A stretch of DNA of 64,000 nt from Mytilus galloprovincialis (lineage: Eukaryota > Mollusca > Bivalvia > Mytilida > Mytilidae): positions 17,330,441 to 17,394,440 of the forward strand of contig NC_134838.1 in the NCBI RefSeq assembly GCF_965363235.1. The letters run 5' to 3'. Position 1 is the first letter of the stretch. The number at the start of each line of letters is the position of its first letter. Positions 1-12,699 of this stretch are shown here, one piece after another. A program made the translations under genes and the position numbers. Below the pieces are notes generated by a model that did no database searches, had not been told where the DNA came from, and worked only from the letters and a program-made list of their open reading frames with translations.

Positions 1-214
1 TTAATTCTAATTTGGAAGCTTACATTTGTCGGAATGAGGGCGAAATTGTGGTTAGGGACATTTTAATATATATCCGTCAACAACTGTGAAACAAATATTC
101 CATTGCGGTAAAACGAATTGTAATGGCGTCAAGTCAATTTTAATTTGGATGGCATTATTTCAACTTCATTACTTTGAACCATTCGTTTAAAAGTTTCGTA
201 ATAAATAGCAATCC

Positions 215-815
215 TGTATCAAGTAAACTCATCATAGATATCAGGATTAAATTTGGTATTTACGCCAAATGCGCGTGTAGTCTACAATAAACTCATCATA
301 GATACCAAGACTAAATTTTATATATACGCCAGACGCGCGCTTCGTCTACAAAAGACTCATCAGTGACGCTCGAATCGAAAAAAGTTTAAAAAAGCCAAAT
401 AAAGTACGAAGTTGAAGAGCATTGAGATCCAAAATTCCTAAAAGTGTTGCCAAATACAGCTAGGATAATCTATTCCTGAGGTAGAAAAGCCTTAGTATTT
501 CAAAAAATTCAAAATTTTGTTCAAAGACTCATCAGTGAAATCGAATCCACAAAAGGTAAAAATGCCAAATGAAGTACGTAGTTGAAAAACATTTAGGACC
601 AAATTTCTTAAACGTTTTGCCAAATACAGCCAAGGTAATCTATGTATCAGGTAAAGAAACCTTAATATTTCAAAAATGCAAAAGTTTTGTAAATAGTTAA
701 TTTATAAATATGATTACATCAATGATAATTCATGTCAGCACAGAAGTTCTGACTACTGGGCTGGTGATATCCACGGGGAAATAAAACTCCACCAGCAGTG
801 GCAATCATGATAGAA
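215..815 (-). repeat. Dispersed repeat family R1, compound copy
   Basis: Reverse-oriented copy of a roughly 600-base family whose landmarks (forward sense) are CCAGCCCAGTAGTCAG, TACCTCAGG, a stretch with TGTATTTGGCAA, CGTCACTGATGAGTCTTTTG, ACGCGCGTCTGGCG and TATGATGAGTTTA. Its 5' part is here at about 750-800 and two tandem 3' parts at 215-370. Other copies are at 17935-18245, 25450-25705 and 29045-29370. No transposase or reverse transcriptase is visible; type unknown. Confidence 0.7.
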
Positions 816-1700
816 ATCATGAAGAAAAACGGAAAATTTCAAAAAGGTATATAGAACCATATTTTGCATAATAACAAATTCATCAATATTTGATACATAT
901 CATTTTTGACATGCAAGCTATGGAATCACGTGTTAAGACTGCATGGACATGCGGTGATGGACTGTTACTAGATAGATATTGCAAATTGACAATTTAGAAG
1001 CTGAAACAATTTTTAGTTCAAATTACCTACATTCATGTCAATATATTACGCACACTTTTCTGTTTTTGTTGTATTATTTGTTAAAAGTTTGATGGGTTAC
1101 ATTTGTTTGACATAGTCGTCAACAATCTTTGGATTATTTAGTGAAAGACCATCATCTTTAAAGAGGAACGTGAAGTTAAGGGATAATGTAGCTTCATTTC
1201 TACTCATGGCGAAGAATTTATTATGGTTACTGTATATCATGACGGACAGTTTAAATGATAGTGCCCAGTGAAAACTAGCAGCCTAATTCAATAAAGAACA
1301 TGGTTGAAAGTATCCTTTTAAAGCTGTTTTTGTCTCGCTCAGTCCTAAAAACGGACATCTTTTTTTTTTTTTAGATTGGACGTCTATCCGATTCTTATAT
1401 AACGCGTGTAAATATTTGACAATATTTTTTTTATGAGTAATGATACATGTACACGAAAAATTAGTTATAAGAAACACACATAAAGAGTACAAAACAACAC
1501 CATTTAAAAAAAGACACATGAAATGTTATTACCGATAAATGTTTAAAATAATAGATATCCGTAATCAGTATGATTATGATGCTAAATGAATCATAGATTT
1601 CAATTCGTATCCAAAGTAGGTTTTTTTTTAAAGATATCTTTTTAAATGTTATATATGTACATGGATTAAAAAAACAAATGACTGACTATTAACGTTTGCA
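815..1700. other. No gene recognised
   Basis: AT-rich sequence with short chance frames only. No caspase exon for the orphan block at 1712-2089 was found here. Confidence 0.5.
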
Positions 1701-2105
1701 CTGAAAACCTTTTCCGAGAAATAGACTTGATAAAAAAACTTTAAAAAACTTCTACATGGATAATGTTTTTTAATTAAAGTTTAAAAATCAACCTTGAATA
1801 AATGAATACTTTCCATTGATCTTCACTAAAAAAATATAAATGGCATAAAACACTTTTATAATCTAGATATGTAAGATATTTTACCTTCAGCTGCTGGTTA
1901 TCTAACGATTTAAGTACTGGACTGTCAGTGTAAATTACTTCCTGCAAACGTCCAAAACTGGAACAATGTCAATTAATAATTTTTGATCAAGTGGATTGAA
2001 CCTAGATTACATATTTCCTGGCGTATTTAACTACACAAATATAAAATTACTAATACCTGCACTCTAACAATCTCTTGCTTTTCCGAGAATTAAGCCTGAT
2101 GATAA
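1700..2105 (-). promoter_or_regulatory. Paired 5' block without a gene in the window (probable start of a sixth caspase copy)
   Basis: Two copies of the block seen upstream of the caspase genes. Minus-strand TTCTCGGAA lies at 1712-1720 and 2081-2089. The second is followed, reading leftwards, by GTGCAG and a GT donor, as in the block upstream of gene B (GTGCAG-gta). Another donor-like CAGCTGAAG-gtaaaa lies near 1885 and has a twin near 62530 upstream of gene E. No caspase exon lies between here and base 1, so the gene served should begin left of the window or has been lost. Interpretation as a non-coding first exon with promoter is inference. Confidence 0.45.
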
Positions 2106-2459
2106 AATAAAATATATACTAAACAAAAGCGTAGGTAGATAAAATGTTTAAAGTTTTAGGAACAATGACATATCTATCTATCTATATATAACAAGTTGGC
2201 TCATACCTAGACGTTTTTAGTATATAATAGAAATATAATTGTGTAATTGTGATTTCGACGTAACAAATGAATAACCAGTTTAACAGCTTTAAAAATCAAA
2301 TATCAAGTTCTAAAATTTCTTACGAATGTTATGTCATACATTTGTCATAAGATAGAAGATTATTGCTCACACAGATTATTTGTAAGGTTGAATAGATAAA
2401 GGCAACATTAGTATAACGGTTTTCAAAACTCATAAACCGTTTGAGAGAAAACAAATCAG

Positions 2460-2720
2460 GGCTCTAAACTAAAACCGAGGATATACATCCACTATAAGAA
2501 GAAAACAACAGGAACAACGGGAACACTGAAATGCAATAAATTACAAACGCCAACATACATAGAAACGAAATATTTGTAAACAACTGCCATATTCCTAACT
2601 TGGTGCAGGACATTTGAACGTTTGAACTTTAAGGAAGCAAATATAATTTGATTGACCGGTATTGAACATCTGTGTCGAAGAGTATGTTTCACTTGTCGAT
2701 AATACAATCCAGTTTCAAAT
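2460..2720 (+). repeat. R3-related repeat
   Basis: CAACTGCCATATTCCTAACT then TGGTGCAGGACATTTGAACG match the R3 core. Surrounding bases are diverged. Confidence 0.5.
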
Positions 2721-2869
2721 TATCGATCATGACATTCGGAAAAGGTACATACACCAATATTAGACTCTATAGTAAACTAACAAAATTGGGAAGTCCATTA
2801 ATCATACAAATTAAACTTAATACCAAACATTAACATGCTCAGCGAGACGATTCATGCATGAGTGGAGCA

Positions 2870-2950
2870 TGAACTCCTTACCTTGAGTTCTGGAGCACCT
2901 AGTTGGGTTCGTGTTGCTCAATCTTTAGTTCTCTCTGTTGTGTTTTCAAA
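2870..2950 (+). repeat. R2 repeat scrap
   Basis: CTGGAGCACCTAGTTGGGTT followed by CGTGTTGCTCAATCTTTAGT matches the 3' part of family R2 seen in full at 43285-43495. Confidence 0.5.
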
Positions 2951-2959
2951 GGTTAGAAA

Positions 2960-4590
2960 TATGAAAATGGTCTATTGATAAAATTTAAGCAAGTTTTATG
3001 AAGGCATGAAAGTATTTCCTTGCTCGATGGACTCTGCAATGCTTATTTAAACTCATACTTTTTCCACATAAAGTACAATTCATTGAATCTTCCAATATAA
3101 ACCAAGCTACATCATAACACAATGTAAAGACTGTCGATTTCTATTTTCCATTGAATCGCATTTGGCAAGGGAAAGATCAATTCATTTTCATAGATAGAAT
3201 AGTAATAATAAAAAAGTGTAATACATAGGTATCATGCATAGGTATCCTACATAAGTATCATACATAGGTATCCTGACAAAGAATACCAGACATATCAGAT
3301 TAAATTTTTTTAAATTTCTGATGAAATATAAAATCAACAATAGACAACTTTCGAGTTCGTTGCAAATCCGTCAAAAATTAGATTTTTGTGAACATCATTT
3401 GTGTGTTAAGGGGCGTCGACACTTCTGTTCCTTTGTTGCGCAATTGGTAGAAAAAATTATAATGCTATATGGCACGAATTATTCGGTAAATTAAATTCTT
3501 ATAATTGATATTCAGCACTGCTATCATAAGGGAATTGTGATTAGGGACCTACGGTACAAATATTATTTCTAGTTTATCCTGCACAATGACGACCACTAAG
3601 ACGCCTGATGAACGTTGATAGTGCAGTGATATAGGCGTTTCCCTCTGTCTGGTAAATGACGTCATAAAGGCGCGCGTGACGAACAAACTCGAAAGTGGTC
3701 TATTAAAGATATCTTTTGATACGGTTCAGGGCACACATATAATTCACAATTAGAACAATTAGAATAAGAAAATGAGAACAATGGTAATTTGTGTAAACTC
3801 ATGTATATTAAATTCATTAAACAAAGTGGGCAAAGCAATTTAACAAACAAAACCCAGATATACATTTATTCATAATCAGTCCCCAGAAACGAAACAGATT
3901 TTCCTGTTACATTCTTGACTTAGTCGTATATGTTATACGATTCACTGTGCCGACGTAATAAAGTCACCACACTCCTAGGGTTTAGGGTCCTTATGCATAA
4001 AATCACTGAAGTTAAGATATCCAATCGTTATACTAATTTATTGTAGGACATGTTGAAAAATCCGTCCGTTCGGAACAAATCTTAACTGAAGTCGCTTTAT
4101 GCATATGGGCCCAGATAGTGTTATATATAAGAGTGCTTTGGCCTTTTAATTTTTTTTTATTCGAACGTAACTGGTGAGTCTTTTGTAGACGCGTCTGGCC
4201 GAAATATAAAATTTCAATCCTGGTATCTATGATGAGTTTATTCACAAATTAGAAACCCTTTTAGATGTTTGAATTACAAAATGTAATTTTAGTTATTTTG
4301 TTTTAAATGATGACTTCAACTTTACATTCAGGAACTCAAAGTTCAAACTATTTAAAATTGTGGAAATAAAACAAATATCAAAATTCAGCATATGAAGATG
4401 TGGTGTGATGGTGACATTTGATCTTCGTATTCAAAAATAAAATTATCAGTCCCCAAATGGTAAATATATTTCAAACAAATAAAAAAAAACTATGTGCAGA
4501 AAAGTGTGCAACTTCATCCAAATCTTGATTGATTCAAGTTTAGTTTAACTTACGCTTACGAAGAATCAGATTACTAAAATAATTTTCACT
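2960..4590. other. No gene recognised
   Basis: Holds the 14-bp tandem repeat (3215-3280) and an R1 scrap (4165-4235). Otherwise nothing identified. Confidence 0.5.
3215..3280 (+). repeat. 14-bp tandem repeat
   Basis: Four to five units of CATAGGTATCATG/CATACATAGGTATC type. Confidence 0.6.
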
Positions 4591-4599
4591 CTGGCTTGT

Positions 4600-4985
4600 T
4601 AAAGTCATTTGAAACGAGTGACTGGTGAAAACTAATGTTTATCCAATTCCTAAACCAATGCATGTATATATCATAAACTTAGTCTTCTGTGCACGATTTT
4701 ATCATTTCTTCCGAAAAAATATCATATAATCGTTATTTTTGTCTGTCTGTCTGTTATGATTTAACAAATATGGCAGCTGATTGATTGCCGTGTTTGGAAG
4801 CCGTAGTGTACCGATTGTCACCTTAAAGTAAACAATCAATAAAGATCATGGATATTAAGCACGTGTATAACATTTACAATCAGATAATAGTTTATGCCAA
4901 TGACACTCAGATTCATGCGAATTGCGACCACCGGATTATTACGTGAGGGTCACGCTAAGGTCACTTGCGTACGGAAAATATTTTA
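4600..4985 (+). repeat. About 390-base repeat, left member of an inverted pair
   Basis: Matches the reverse complement of 38325-38713 over nearly its full length: ACGAGTGACTGGTGAAAA, CCAATGCATGTATATATCAT, CGATTGTCACCTTA, CAATCAGATAATAGTTTAT and GGGTCACGCTAAGGTC. Neither copy shows a protein or an RNA gene. Confidence 0.65.
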
Positions 4986-5459
4986 TTGTAAGCACACAGA
5001 GAAATAATGTGCAGATCATGTCCCTACTCTTTTCTGTTCTTTTCTGTTCTTCTTTGTTTGAAGTTCCATTGATTTAAATGTGTTAAAAGAGGTAAAGTGC
5101 CTGAAAAGCAATTTATACAGTAAACCGGCCATAATGAAGTATACAACAAACAAAAAAGAATAACATATGATTATTTTAATGATGACATCCAATGCAGAGA
5201 AAAATAAAACTGTCCATCTATGGGTTGTTGTTTTCAATATCATATACCCATCATCGTCTTCCATATAATCTACAAGAGATATGTTATAACTAATGTGTCC
5301 GGTGTTTTTGATGTTATCTGTTACTTCTTAAGTTAAGGCATATCTATTCTGGAGTTTATTCTCAGTTGTTTACATTTCATTTCTTACCCAGTCTTTTTTG
5401 TTTCGATAATCTTTGTTCGTTTATTTTGTTTTTGTTAAATTAGATCTATTCATTCCATT

Positions 5460-5790
5460 ATTTCCTGTAATATCATCTTGCATATACGTTAATATTTCCT
5501 GTGGTTGTATAAATGTTTGTATTGTTCATCCACCATTTTTCGTAAAATGTCCTGTATAAAGTCAGGAAAATGGCAATTGTTATCTTATAGTTCGTTTCTG
5601 TGCGTGTTCCATTGTTGTTCGGTTTTTTGTTGCACTCTAGTGTTTCTGTTCTGTTTCGTTGTTTTCCTGTTATATTTGATGTGTTTCCCTCAGTTTTAGT
5701 TTGTAACCCGGATTTCTTTTCTCTCATCAGTTTATGACTTCTCTAAAGCGGTATACTACTTTTGTCTTTATTAACGTATTTTGAATTGAG
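5460..5790 (+). repeat. Dispersed repeat family R5
   Basis: TTTGTAACCCGGATTTCTTT and AGCGGTATACTACTTTTGTC recur at 55600-55740 (inside the inverted-motif element) and, in part, at 61370-61395 and 58500-58560. Open frames on both strands here are low-complexity repeat translations. Confidence 0.55.
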
Positions 5791-5994
5791 GTGGTCACTC
5801 AAATAATTTGTTTGGATTGGTTTGCTCTTGATAGCCATTTATCTGTTGGTAATCAAACAAATATGGTGTATAAATTTAAATGCTGTGTTATCCACATCGA
5901 ACCAAGCGTTATCACTCATCACCAGCTTACATTGAGGTATTCCCAAGCATTTGCTCCCTGTTGATCACCTCAGTGTGACTTCGTGGTGAATTAA

Positions 5995-6160
5995 CTCATC
6001 AATGATACCAGGATTCAAACCTTGTATTTGCGCAAAACGCGCGTTTTGTCCAAAAAAACTAATCAGTGAAGCTCGATTTAAAAAAAGGTTTAAAAGTCCA
6101 CATAAACTACAAAGTTGAAGAGCATTGAAAACAAACAAGTCATAAAGTTCTGCCATATAT
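5995..6160 (-). repeat. R1 repeat, partial reverse copy
   Basis: Reverse copy of the family's 3' half: ATACCAGGATT, an AACGCGCGTTTTGTC-like stretch, AATCAGTGAAGCTCGA and AGTTGAAGAGCATTGA. Smaller scraps are at 4165-4235, 14160-14235 and 33490-33575. Confidence 0.6.
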
Positions 6161-6964
6161 TTACACAGTTGAAGATATTTTTCTTTACTTCGTGGTTGTC
6201 AAGTATACTTCGAGATATTTTGTCATGAATTATTAATTCTTCAATATGTACAAAATTATTAAACAAAGTACAAAAACTTAGTTTATGGCATATAAAAATA
6301 TTTCATACAAACAAGTACAATTGTGTATCAGGAAGAACAACAGAACAAGCTATATAACTGGACTAAAAATGTGCAAGGTATATATGTAATTTTTATTGTA
6401 AAATACAAAGAGCAGCAAATACTGAAACAAAGAAAAAACTATTGTAGATGCATTGAGAATGCAAAGATTAATTTCATGATACTGTACAGTTGTTTATTTT
6501 CGACGAGTTTCAATTATATCTATAGAGTTGTGTGTTTTATTTTAAAATATTTTCTTTTTTTCATTGGGATATGATCTACATTTAAAACCTTTACTCGAGT
6601 GCAAATTAATGGCTATTGATTTTTAAGAGCAAAATTGACAGAAATAAAGCATATTGTCAAAATGTTTTACATTACAGTATGAAAGAACAGAAAACTAGAA
6701 TGTTTTATACTCAATTGATATGTCAGATTACATTAGGTACATGCAATATGTATATAATTGTAAAATTGATTTGACAAAATAGTCTTACCACAACATTACA
6801 ATGTTGATATAGATTTCTTTTAATAAAATAAAGATTCCAATAAATGACAGTAAACTTCAGGACCTAATGCAGTTTGCAAATTCATGTTATTATTTTGGCA
6901 TTGTTTTTTTCCTTAAATTGAAAATGATCATATGTATATATGGGTAACTACGTACAGCCTATTG

Positions 6965-7270
6965 GTTAAAAAAATAAAATCACAAAAATACTGAACTCAG
7001 AGGAAAATCAAATCGGAAAGTCCCTAATCACATGGCAAAATCAAATGACAAAACACATAATAAACGGATGGACAACAACTGTCATATTCCTGACTTGGTA
7101 CAGGCATTTTCAAATGTAGAAAATGGTGGATTAAACCTGGTTTTATAGCGCTAAGCCTCTCACTTTGTACGACAGTCTCATCAAAATCCGTTATATTTAC
7201 AATGATGCGACATAATAAATAAAATAGTCAAAATATGGGTACAGCAGTCATCATCGTGTTACAATTTTAA
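6965..7270 (+). repeat. Dispersed repeat family R3, downstream of caspase A
   Basis: Landmarks in order: TCACAAAAATACTGAACTC, ACAACTGTCATATTCCTGAC, TTGGTACAGGCATTTTC, GTGGATTAAACCTGG and GGGTACAGCAGTCATCATCG. About 300 bases with no coding content. The same order recurs at 9240-9545 and 20310-20545, and partly elsewhere. Confidence 0.7.
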
Positions 7271-7370
7271 AACAACTTTGTTTATATCCTTATCTCCAAA
7301 TGGATGTCAACATTGTTTTGCTCCTTTTTATATGCCTATAGTTGTTAAAATTGTGGTAAATACAGATTAT

Positions 7371-7376
7371 TTTATT
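7371..7376 (-). terminator. Candidate polyadenylation signal of caspase A
   Basis: AATAAA on the minus strand about 111 bases past the stop codon of gene A. The position is right for a 3' UTR signal, but AATAAA is frequent by chance in DNA this AT-rich. Confidence 0.35.
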
Positions 7377-7486
7377 ATTATTATGTTATTAAATATCACG
7401 GTGTTTAGCATTGAAATACACAACTAATTTGTTCATATCTTTGTAACCCGTCATTTTAGTATATTTTCATGCTGTGGATGATTTGT

Positions 7487-10208
7487 CTAATCTTTTTGTT
7501 TTAAATATAAGTCTTTGGTAAGATGTGAAATAAAACAAGGCATCTGGGTAATAATGTCACTGTGTGCATAATTTGGCTTATATCCAAGACCAACGTCTTT
7601 ATTAACTCTGGTCAAGACTTTGTAAAAGTCATCTTCTTTCTTCATTTTGAGTAGCTCTTCTGACAAGTAACGGACAAATGGTGACCCTTGCTCGGTGTTC
7701 CGGAAAGATCCATAACCTACAAAAAGAGAGAAAACCATTCTGGTTTAAATATACTTTTTATTGTTAACGAGTATAACTGTTCCTTTTATGGATTTCAATT
7801 AAAAGCCAACACCTACCATACACAGCCTTTTAAAATCAAAATTAAGAGATTCTCGCCTGCTTTAAAATAATGCACGCGTTGACTACACCTACCAGGGGAA
7901 GTAGAATACACGGCTAGGAAATCTGCTTCATTAGGAATACGTATAATCTCTCCGTGTGTCTTGTCATACTCATGATATTCTGCAGCAGCGTCTGCCTGAT
8001 TTGGATCTCTTCTTACCACTGTCTTGTTTACACCAATTCCTAATCCTGTTCCTCTACAGGCCTGTAATTATAATTTGTAGTATATTTTACAACCGAAAAC
8101 AATACATTTTCTCCTATACCGTGTTTAAACCAAATGCTAACCTTTTTAGGATATTTTCTTTGGAAGATGAACTATATCATGAGTAACTTTCTTAATTCGC
8201 ATATTAAATGAATCAAAACGGAGTTTAGATTTCTATTTTTAAAACTAGACGACGAGCTTGTTAAACAATTATGGTCCAATATGAAACCAAAATTTGAAAA
8301 AATGAATCAAGTGGACCTAAATGCAAACTTAGAACGAGCGATTTGTTACACAAAGTGGAATCGTGATCAACGACATTTTCACTTGCTTGCAATTTTTACA
8401 AACAAAACTAATGTTATTAAACTTTAGCGTAAACTTTGTTACTATATTCCTGCAGGAAAATTCTAGAAAAGATTTATCTAACCTGGACAATAAATATTTT
8501 TGGCTTCATTATAAGTTCTGGACAGTTTTCTGCATTGAAGTAATCCATCACATTTTTTATCTTAACAGACTCATCTGTCATAAATACACTATCCTCATTT
8601 CCATGCGTCAACAAAGCTACGATTAGGCAACCTGCGTTTTCCAAACTTTTTTTGTCGTTTTTAACTACAATAAAAAAAAAATTGTTTGAAATGTATGTTA
8701 ATGCAATTTTATGTTCATTTTGTTTATCAGTTTATACAATGTCTTACTTAATTGTTTTTGTACCATAGAATCAACAAGTACACACAAAGTTAAATGAATC
8801 CAGAGTTAGAATACAATAAGGAGTTTTTATGCATTTCATATATTCCTTCCATACAATGGTAAACATTTTCAAAAGTTTTGGAGGAAAAAATTCAAACATA
8901 AACGATGTATGATAAGTTCAGTGATTTCATCACAGCACATTCAATCTACATCTTTTTAAAATCTTACTTTCATTAAATTTGTCCTCCATGTCAACTTTAG
9001 TGGCATCATTTAAAAGATCACTATCAAAACCAAGTTCCTGAAATCTTTGGAATAAGGATGCAGCATCCAAGTCACTTCCTTTACGATCACCTAATTTCAA
9101 ATTGTTATGAAATTCTTTGTTATTGATCACAACTGCTATCCCAGAACTAATAGGATATTTTTCTTGATCCAAATGTGCTTTCGATACAAAACCTTGTCCT
9201 GAGTTGCTATAACAGAAATTAATTTCAAGTAGATAAAAGGTAAAAATCACAAAAATACTGAACTATGTGGAAAATTCTAAACGGAAAATTCCTCAACAAA
9301 TTTCAAACTCAAAATATCAAACACATCAAATGAATGGATAACAACTGTCATATTCCTGACTTGGAACAGGCATTTTCGGTAGTAGAAAATGATGGATGAA
9401 ACCTGGTTATACAGATAGCTAAACCTCTCACGTGCGTGACAGTCAGATCCTTTTATTGACAACGATATGTAAACAAAAATAAGCAGACATAATTAGTAAA
9501 AATGTCACAAATAGGGGTACCACAGTCAACATGGTGTATTAATCTTTGTATCAACAGTCTACAATCTGAATCACTATAAAAACTTACAAATACGTAACAA
9601 ATAAATAAATAAATAGATATCAAAAGAATGGTTCGGTGCTGCTTTTTCTCTCAACTAGATATGTAAACCGGCGTTTTGCATTTTCGCCGATCTGCAATTC
9701 ATTGGCGCGATTGTTTTACAAGGAAATTACAGGTAAATGACAGGTGAGTATTTTTTCCCCTTTATCACCATAGACCTCTTCCGTTAGCCAGTTGTACAAA
9801 TGTTATGAAATGTCAATAAATTGGGAAAGCCATTTACAAATTTCACTTAATTTGTCTTTAAATTCTGTGCTCAGCCCACATGGTCCAACAGACTAGATTT
9901 TCCTCCACAAGATCTGAGTATGATGAAAACGACAACACTCTAATCTGCATCGTGGAAAGCATCCATAATTGCGTTATGCCTTGCTTGTTCAAAGTCAATA
10001 TGCATAATCTCGGCCACAAAGAAAAGCTGATTTTGACAGCAGAGATCGCAAACAAATCCCCACATAATTTCATAGCACTGTTCACCTTTCGCTGGTAAGA
10101 GGGCGTAAAAAAGATAAACGTTAGTTCTTATTTTCAAAGTTGAATGTCTTAAAACTCTTCTTTCACATATGAAAAGTAATAACAACGTACTAATTATAAC
10201 GAGAACAA

Positions 10209-10240
<32 letters not shown>

Positions 10241-10435
10241 ACAACGAAATTTTAGAGCGTATTTGGATTATATCCCTTCAACAAGTATGGAACTATAACA
10301 TTAACTGTAACAGTTATAGTGCAGAACTGTGGGAAATATTTAAGAGCAGTACGTTTACCTTTCTGGTCCATGGATGATGGTTGATGTTGACGTGTCTTCT
10401 GGTTTACCACGTTGGGCATCTAGAACATCTGTCAT
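7487..10435 (-). CDS. Caspase gene A: executioner-type caspase (caspase-3/7-like), apparently active
   Basis: Cysteine-aspartate protease that should cut proteins after Asp in apoptosis, acting in the cytosol as a p20/p10 dimer. Five coding exons: 10359-10435, 8968-9206, 8483-8664, 7893-8061 and 7487-7716, joined at GT-AG sites with intron phases 2, 1, 0, 1. They give 298 residues, close to human caspase-3 and -7. The start is the only ATG in exon 1, and its exon position matches the other copies. The prodomain is about 30 residues (DVLD-A near the start), with no CARD or DED. Visible signatures: pocket Arg in GDRKGSDLDA, catalytic His in LLTHGNED, catalytic Cys in QACRG (Q ends exon 3, ACRG opens exon 4), linker NQAD-A as a likely maturation cut, and YSTSPGYGSFRN with the second pocket Arg. 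The protein ends with SHLTKDLYLKQKD. Intron 1 holds a dispersed repeat just upstream of exon 2. Family assignment is firm; orthology to CASP3 versus CASP7 is not. Confidence 0.93.
9240..9545 (+). repeat. R3 repeat in intron 1 of gene A
   Basis: Full-length copy starting 34 bases from exon 2 of gene A, opposite in sense to the gene. Shares all R3 landmarks, including TCACAAAAATACTGAAC at its start and GGGGTACCACAGTCAAC at its end. Confidence 0.7.
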
Positions 10436-11124
10436 TTCTTAAAAAAAAATAAAAAGTGTGACTGAAGAAAAATTCTATGAACTTATAAATCTTAGATTGA
10501 AGTTAAAACGGATACTTCAAACTGTTTCATTTTTACCAATATAATTGTAAATCTGGTCTAAAGGAAAATTATTCAGAACTATGAATCATTTTAAATTTCT
10601 AACTTACAAATGTGAACCTACAAAACTGACGCTGAATAAAATAATCATTGATTACTGTGTAACGTTAAGGCAGCAGTTATCGTCCCATGTTTATATGTCG
10701 CAAATGAATTTTGAACATGAAAAAAAAAACCAGTGAAACCAAACATGAGAAACGCATGGACTTTATTTTTGTAAAACATAGAATGGACTTCTGCAGTTTT
10801 TGAAAAATATATACGAAATAAAAGCATGCAACAATTACATTTTGAATGAAGCTCAGACGCACACAATGATATATCGATATCCTCGAATTACAATCAAGTT
10901 ATAAAACGAAAGTAAAATCCAGTTAATATATTTCAAAATAATTAACGTTAAAACACTGAAAGAAAACTAAATATTTTACCTTTTGATGTGTCGTGTTGTA
11001 AGACTAATGAATGAACTACTATCACCTCAGAATTACAATCATTTGACGGAGGATTCTTTGAAAGAATCTAAATCATGATTGTTCCAATTCGGCAAGCGTT
11101 TTATATGTATGATATAATCTATAC

Positions 11125-12530
11125 GTTTACCTAGTTTCCAAAAATGTCCGACCTTTTCCGAGAAGTCAATTTCACAAGAAGATTACAAAAGCAGTTATTT
11201 TTTTACAGTGTCTCGCATGACACATTATATAAATGTATAATCCTTTGTTCAACTGGGTTATATAATAAGTAAGATTTAATGATATATTTTTATAGAAAAG
11301 GTAGTCTTATTTCTCAACACGTCAGTCATTTCTCACAAAAGATGATATGTAAAATGGATGCACTTTTAATCTGGACAACGTGGAATCCTGAATGGCGAGC
11401 ATGATAACTTATATTTTTTAAATCAGTATGAAAAACAAAACGCTTTTTATTCATTTTATAAGGAGTTATACTAAAATTAATTGTTAGGTCATTTTTTTTA
11501 CTTCTTAAGTTTTATTGTATGTTATGCTTTTCCTTTTTTTATATATATTTTAGCACCGCATTAATTTGTATCATCGTTTTTGCTTCTTTTGTTTTGATCC
11601 AGATCTTTCGGTCCTTTATTCTCTATTATTCCCAATTGTTTTCTATACTGTAAATCAACTCTAAATAATCACTAACAGTTGGTAATAAATTAAAGATATA
11701 AAACGTGAAAATGGTAAAATCTTGCTAAGGGTACTTCTTGAAAATATACTTCATTAAAATAGAACCATGGATGACTGTTTAAAAAAAAAACAACCTTTGT
11801 TCGTTATTTTCTCGCAAATCACTTATTCGAAAAATATCTCTTAATAATGTAAAGTTTTCTGGTCACTCAAGTATGAGATTTTAATTTTATTGTTTTTGTA
11901 TTTTTCAAATATTATAATTTCTTAATCATTAGACCTTAAAATACTTGAAAAGTTCTTCATAACAAAAAATATGTAAGTATGTCAAAGATATTGAAGTATA
12001 TACTATCATTTTCCATTTTCAATGGACCGTGAAATTGGGTAATACATCTAATTTGGCATTAAAATTAGAAAGATTATACCATAGGAAACATGTGTACTAA
12101 GTTTCAAGTTGATTGGACTTCAACTTCATCAAACATTACATTTACTCAAAAGCTTAACCTGAAACTGGCACTTCCATTTTCTATGTTCAGTGGACCGTGA
12201 AATTGGGGTCAAAAGTATAATTTGGCATTCAAATTAGTAAGATCATGTCATAAGGAACATGTGTACAAAGTTTCAAGTTGATTGGACTGCAGCTTCATAA
12301 AAAACTACCTTGACCAAAAACTTTAACCTGGAGCGGGACTGACGAACGAACCAACAGACGGACAAACGAACGGACGCAAAAACCAGAAAACATAATGCCG
12401 CCTACTATCGTAGGTGGGGTATAAACAATTAAAGTCTGTCAGAAAAGTTGTACTTTGCTAACTAAACAGTTCAAAATGATCTGTTTACTTCTAAGAGTAT
12501 TATACATTACCTATTCCAAGAAGAAAAAAT
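11125..12530 (-). promoter_or_regulatory. Upstream blocks of caspase A: candidate non-coding first exons
   Basis: TTCTCGGAA (minus strand) at 11156-11164, followed by AACTAG-gtaaac about 20 bases further on. TTCTTGGAA lies at 12514-12522, followed directly by ATAG-gtaatg. Both resemble the 3' ends of exons with splice donors, 0.7 and 2.1 kb upstream of the coding start. A related motif without the GGAA half (GTCACGTCTTCTTCTC, then CACAG-gtac) is near 13190. Each 9-mer also fits the STAT-type TTCNNNGAA consensus. Role inferred only from recurrence. Confidence 0.45.
12000..12425 (+). repeat. R6 repeat, two tandem units
   Basis: Two roughly 180-base units, each with TGGACCGTGAAATTGG, TAATTTGGCATT and AAGTTTCAAGTTGATTGGAC, followed by a GGAC/GAAC-rich tail and CCTACTATCGTAGGTGGGGT, a short palindromic end. 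It lies between the upstream block of A and gene B's 3' side. Confidence 0.7.
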
Positions 12531-12699
12531 GTATTAATCATCTACCGAAAAATATATGTCTATACTCATATCATAATAAAAGTCTGGCAACACATTACTT
12601 TAAAAAAAGATTTCCAGGTAAAGAAAACTTTAATTTCGGTCAAAGATATGTATCGTTTAGGAGTAATCTTTATTGCTAACACATGAACAATAAAGATAC

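Noticed and set aside
3215-3280. Short regular repeats considered as a CRISPR array
   Set aside because: Simple tandem units without spacers, in animal DNA.
5016-5264. 82-codon minus-strand frame with a hydrophobic stretch
   Set aside because: AT-rich DNA gives such stretches by chance; no neighbour or motif supports a gene.
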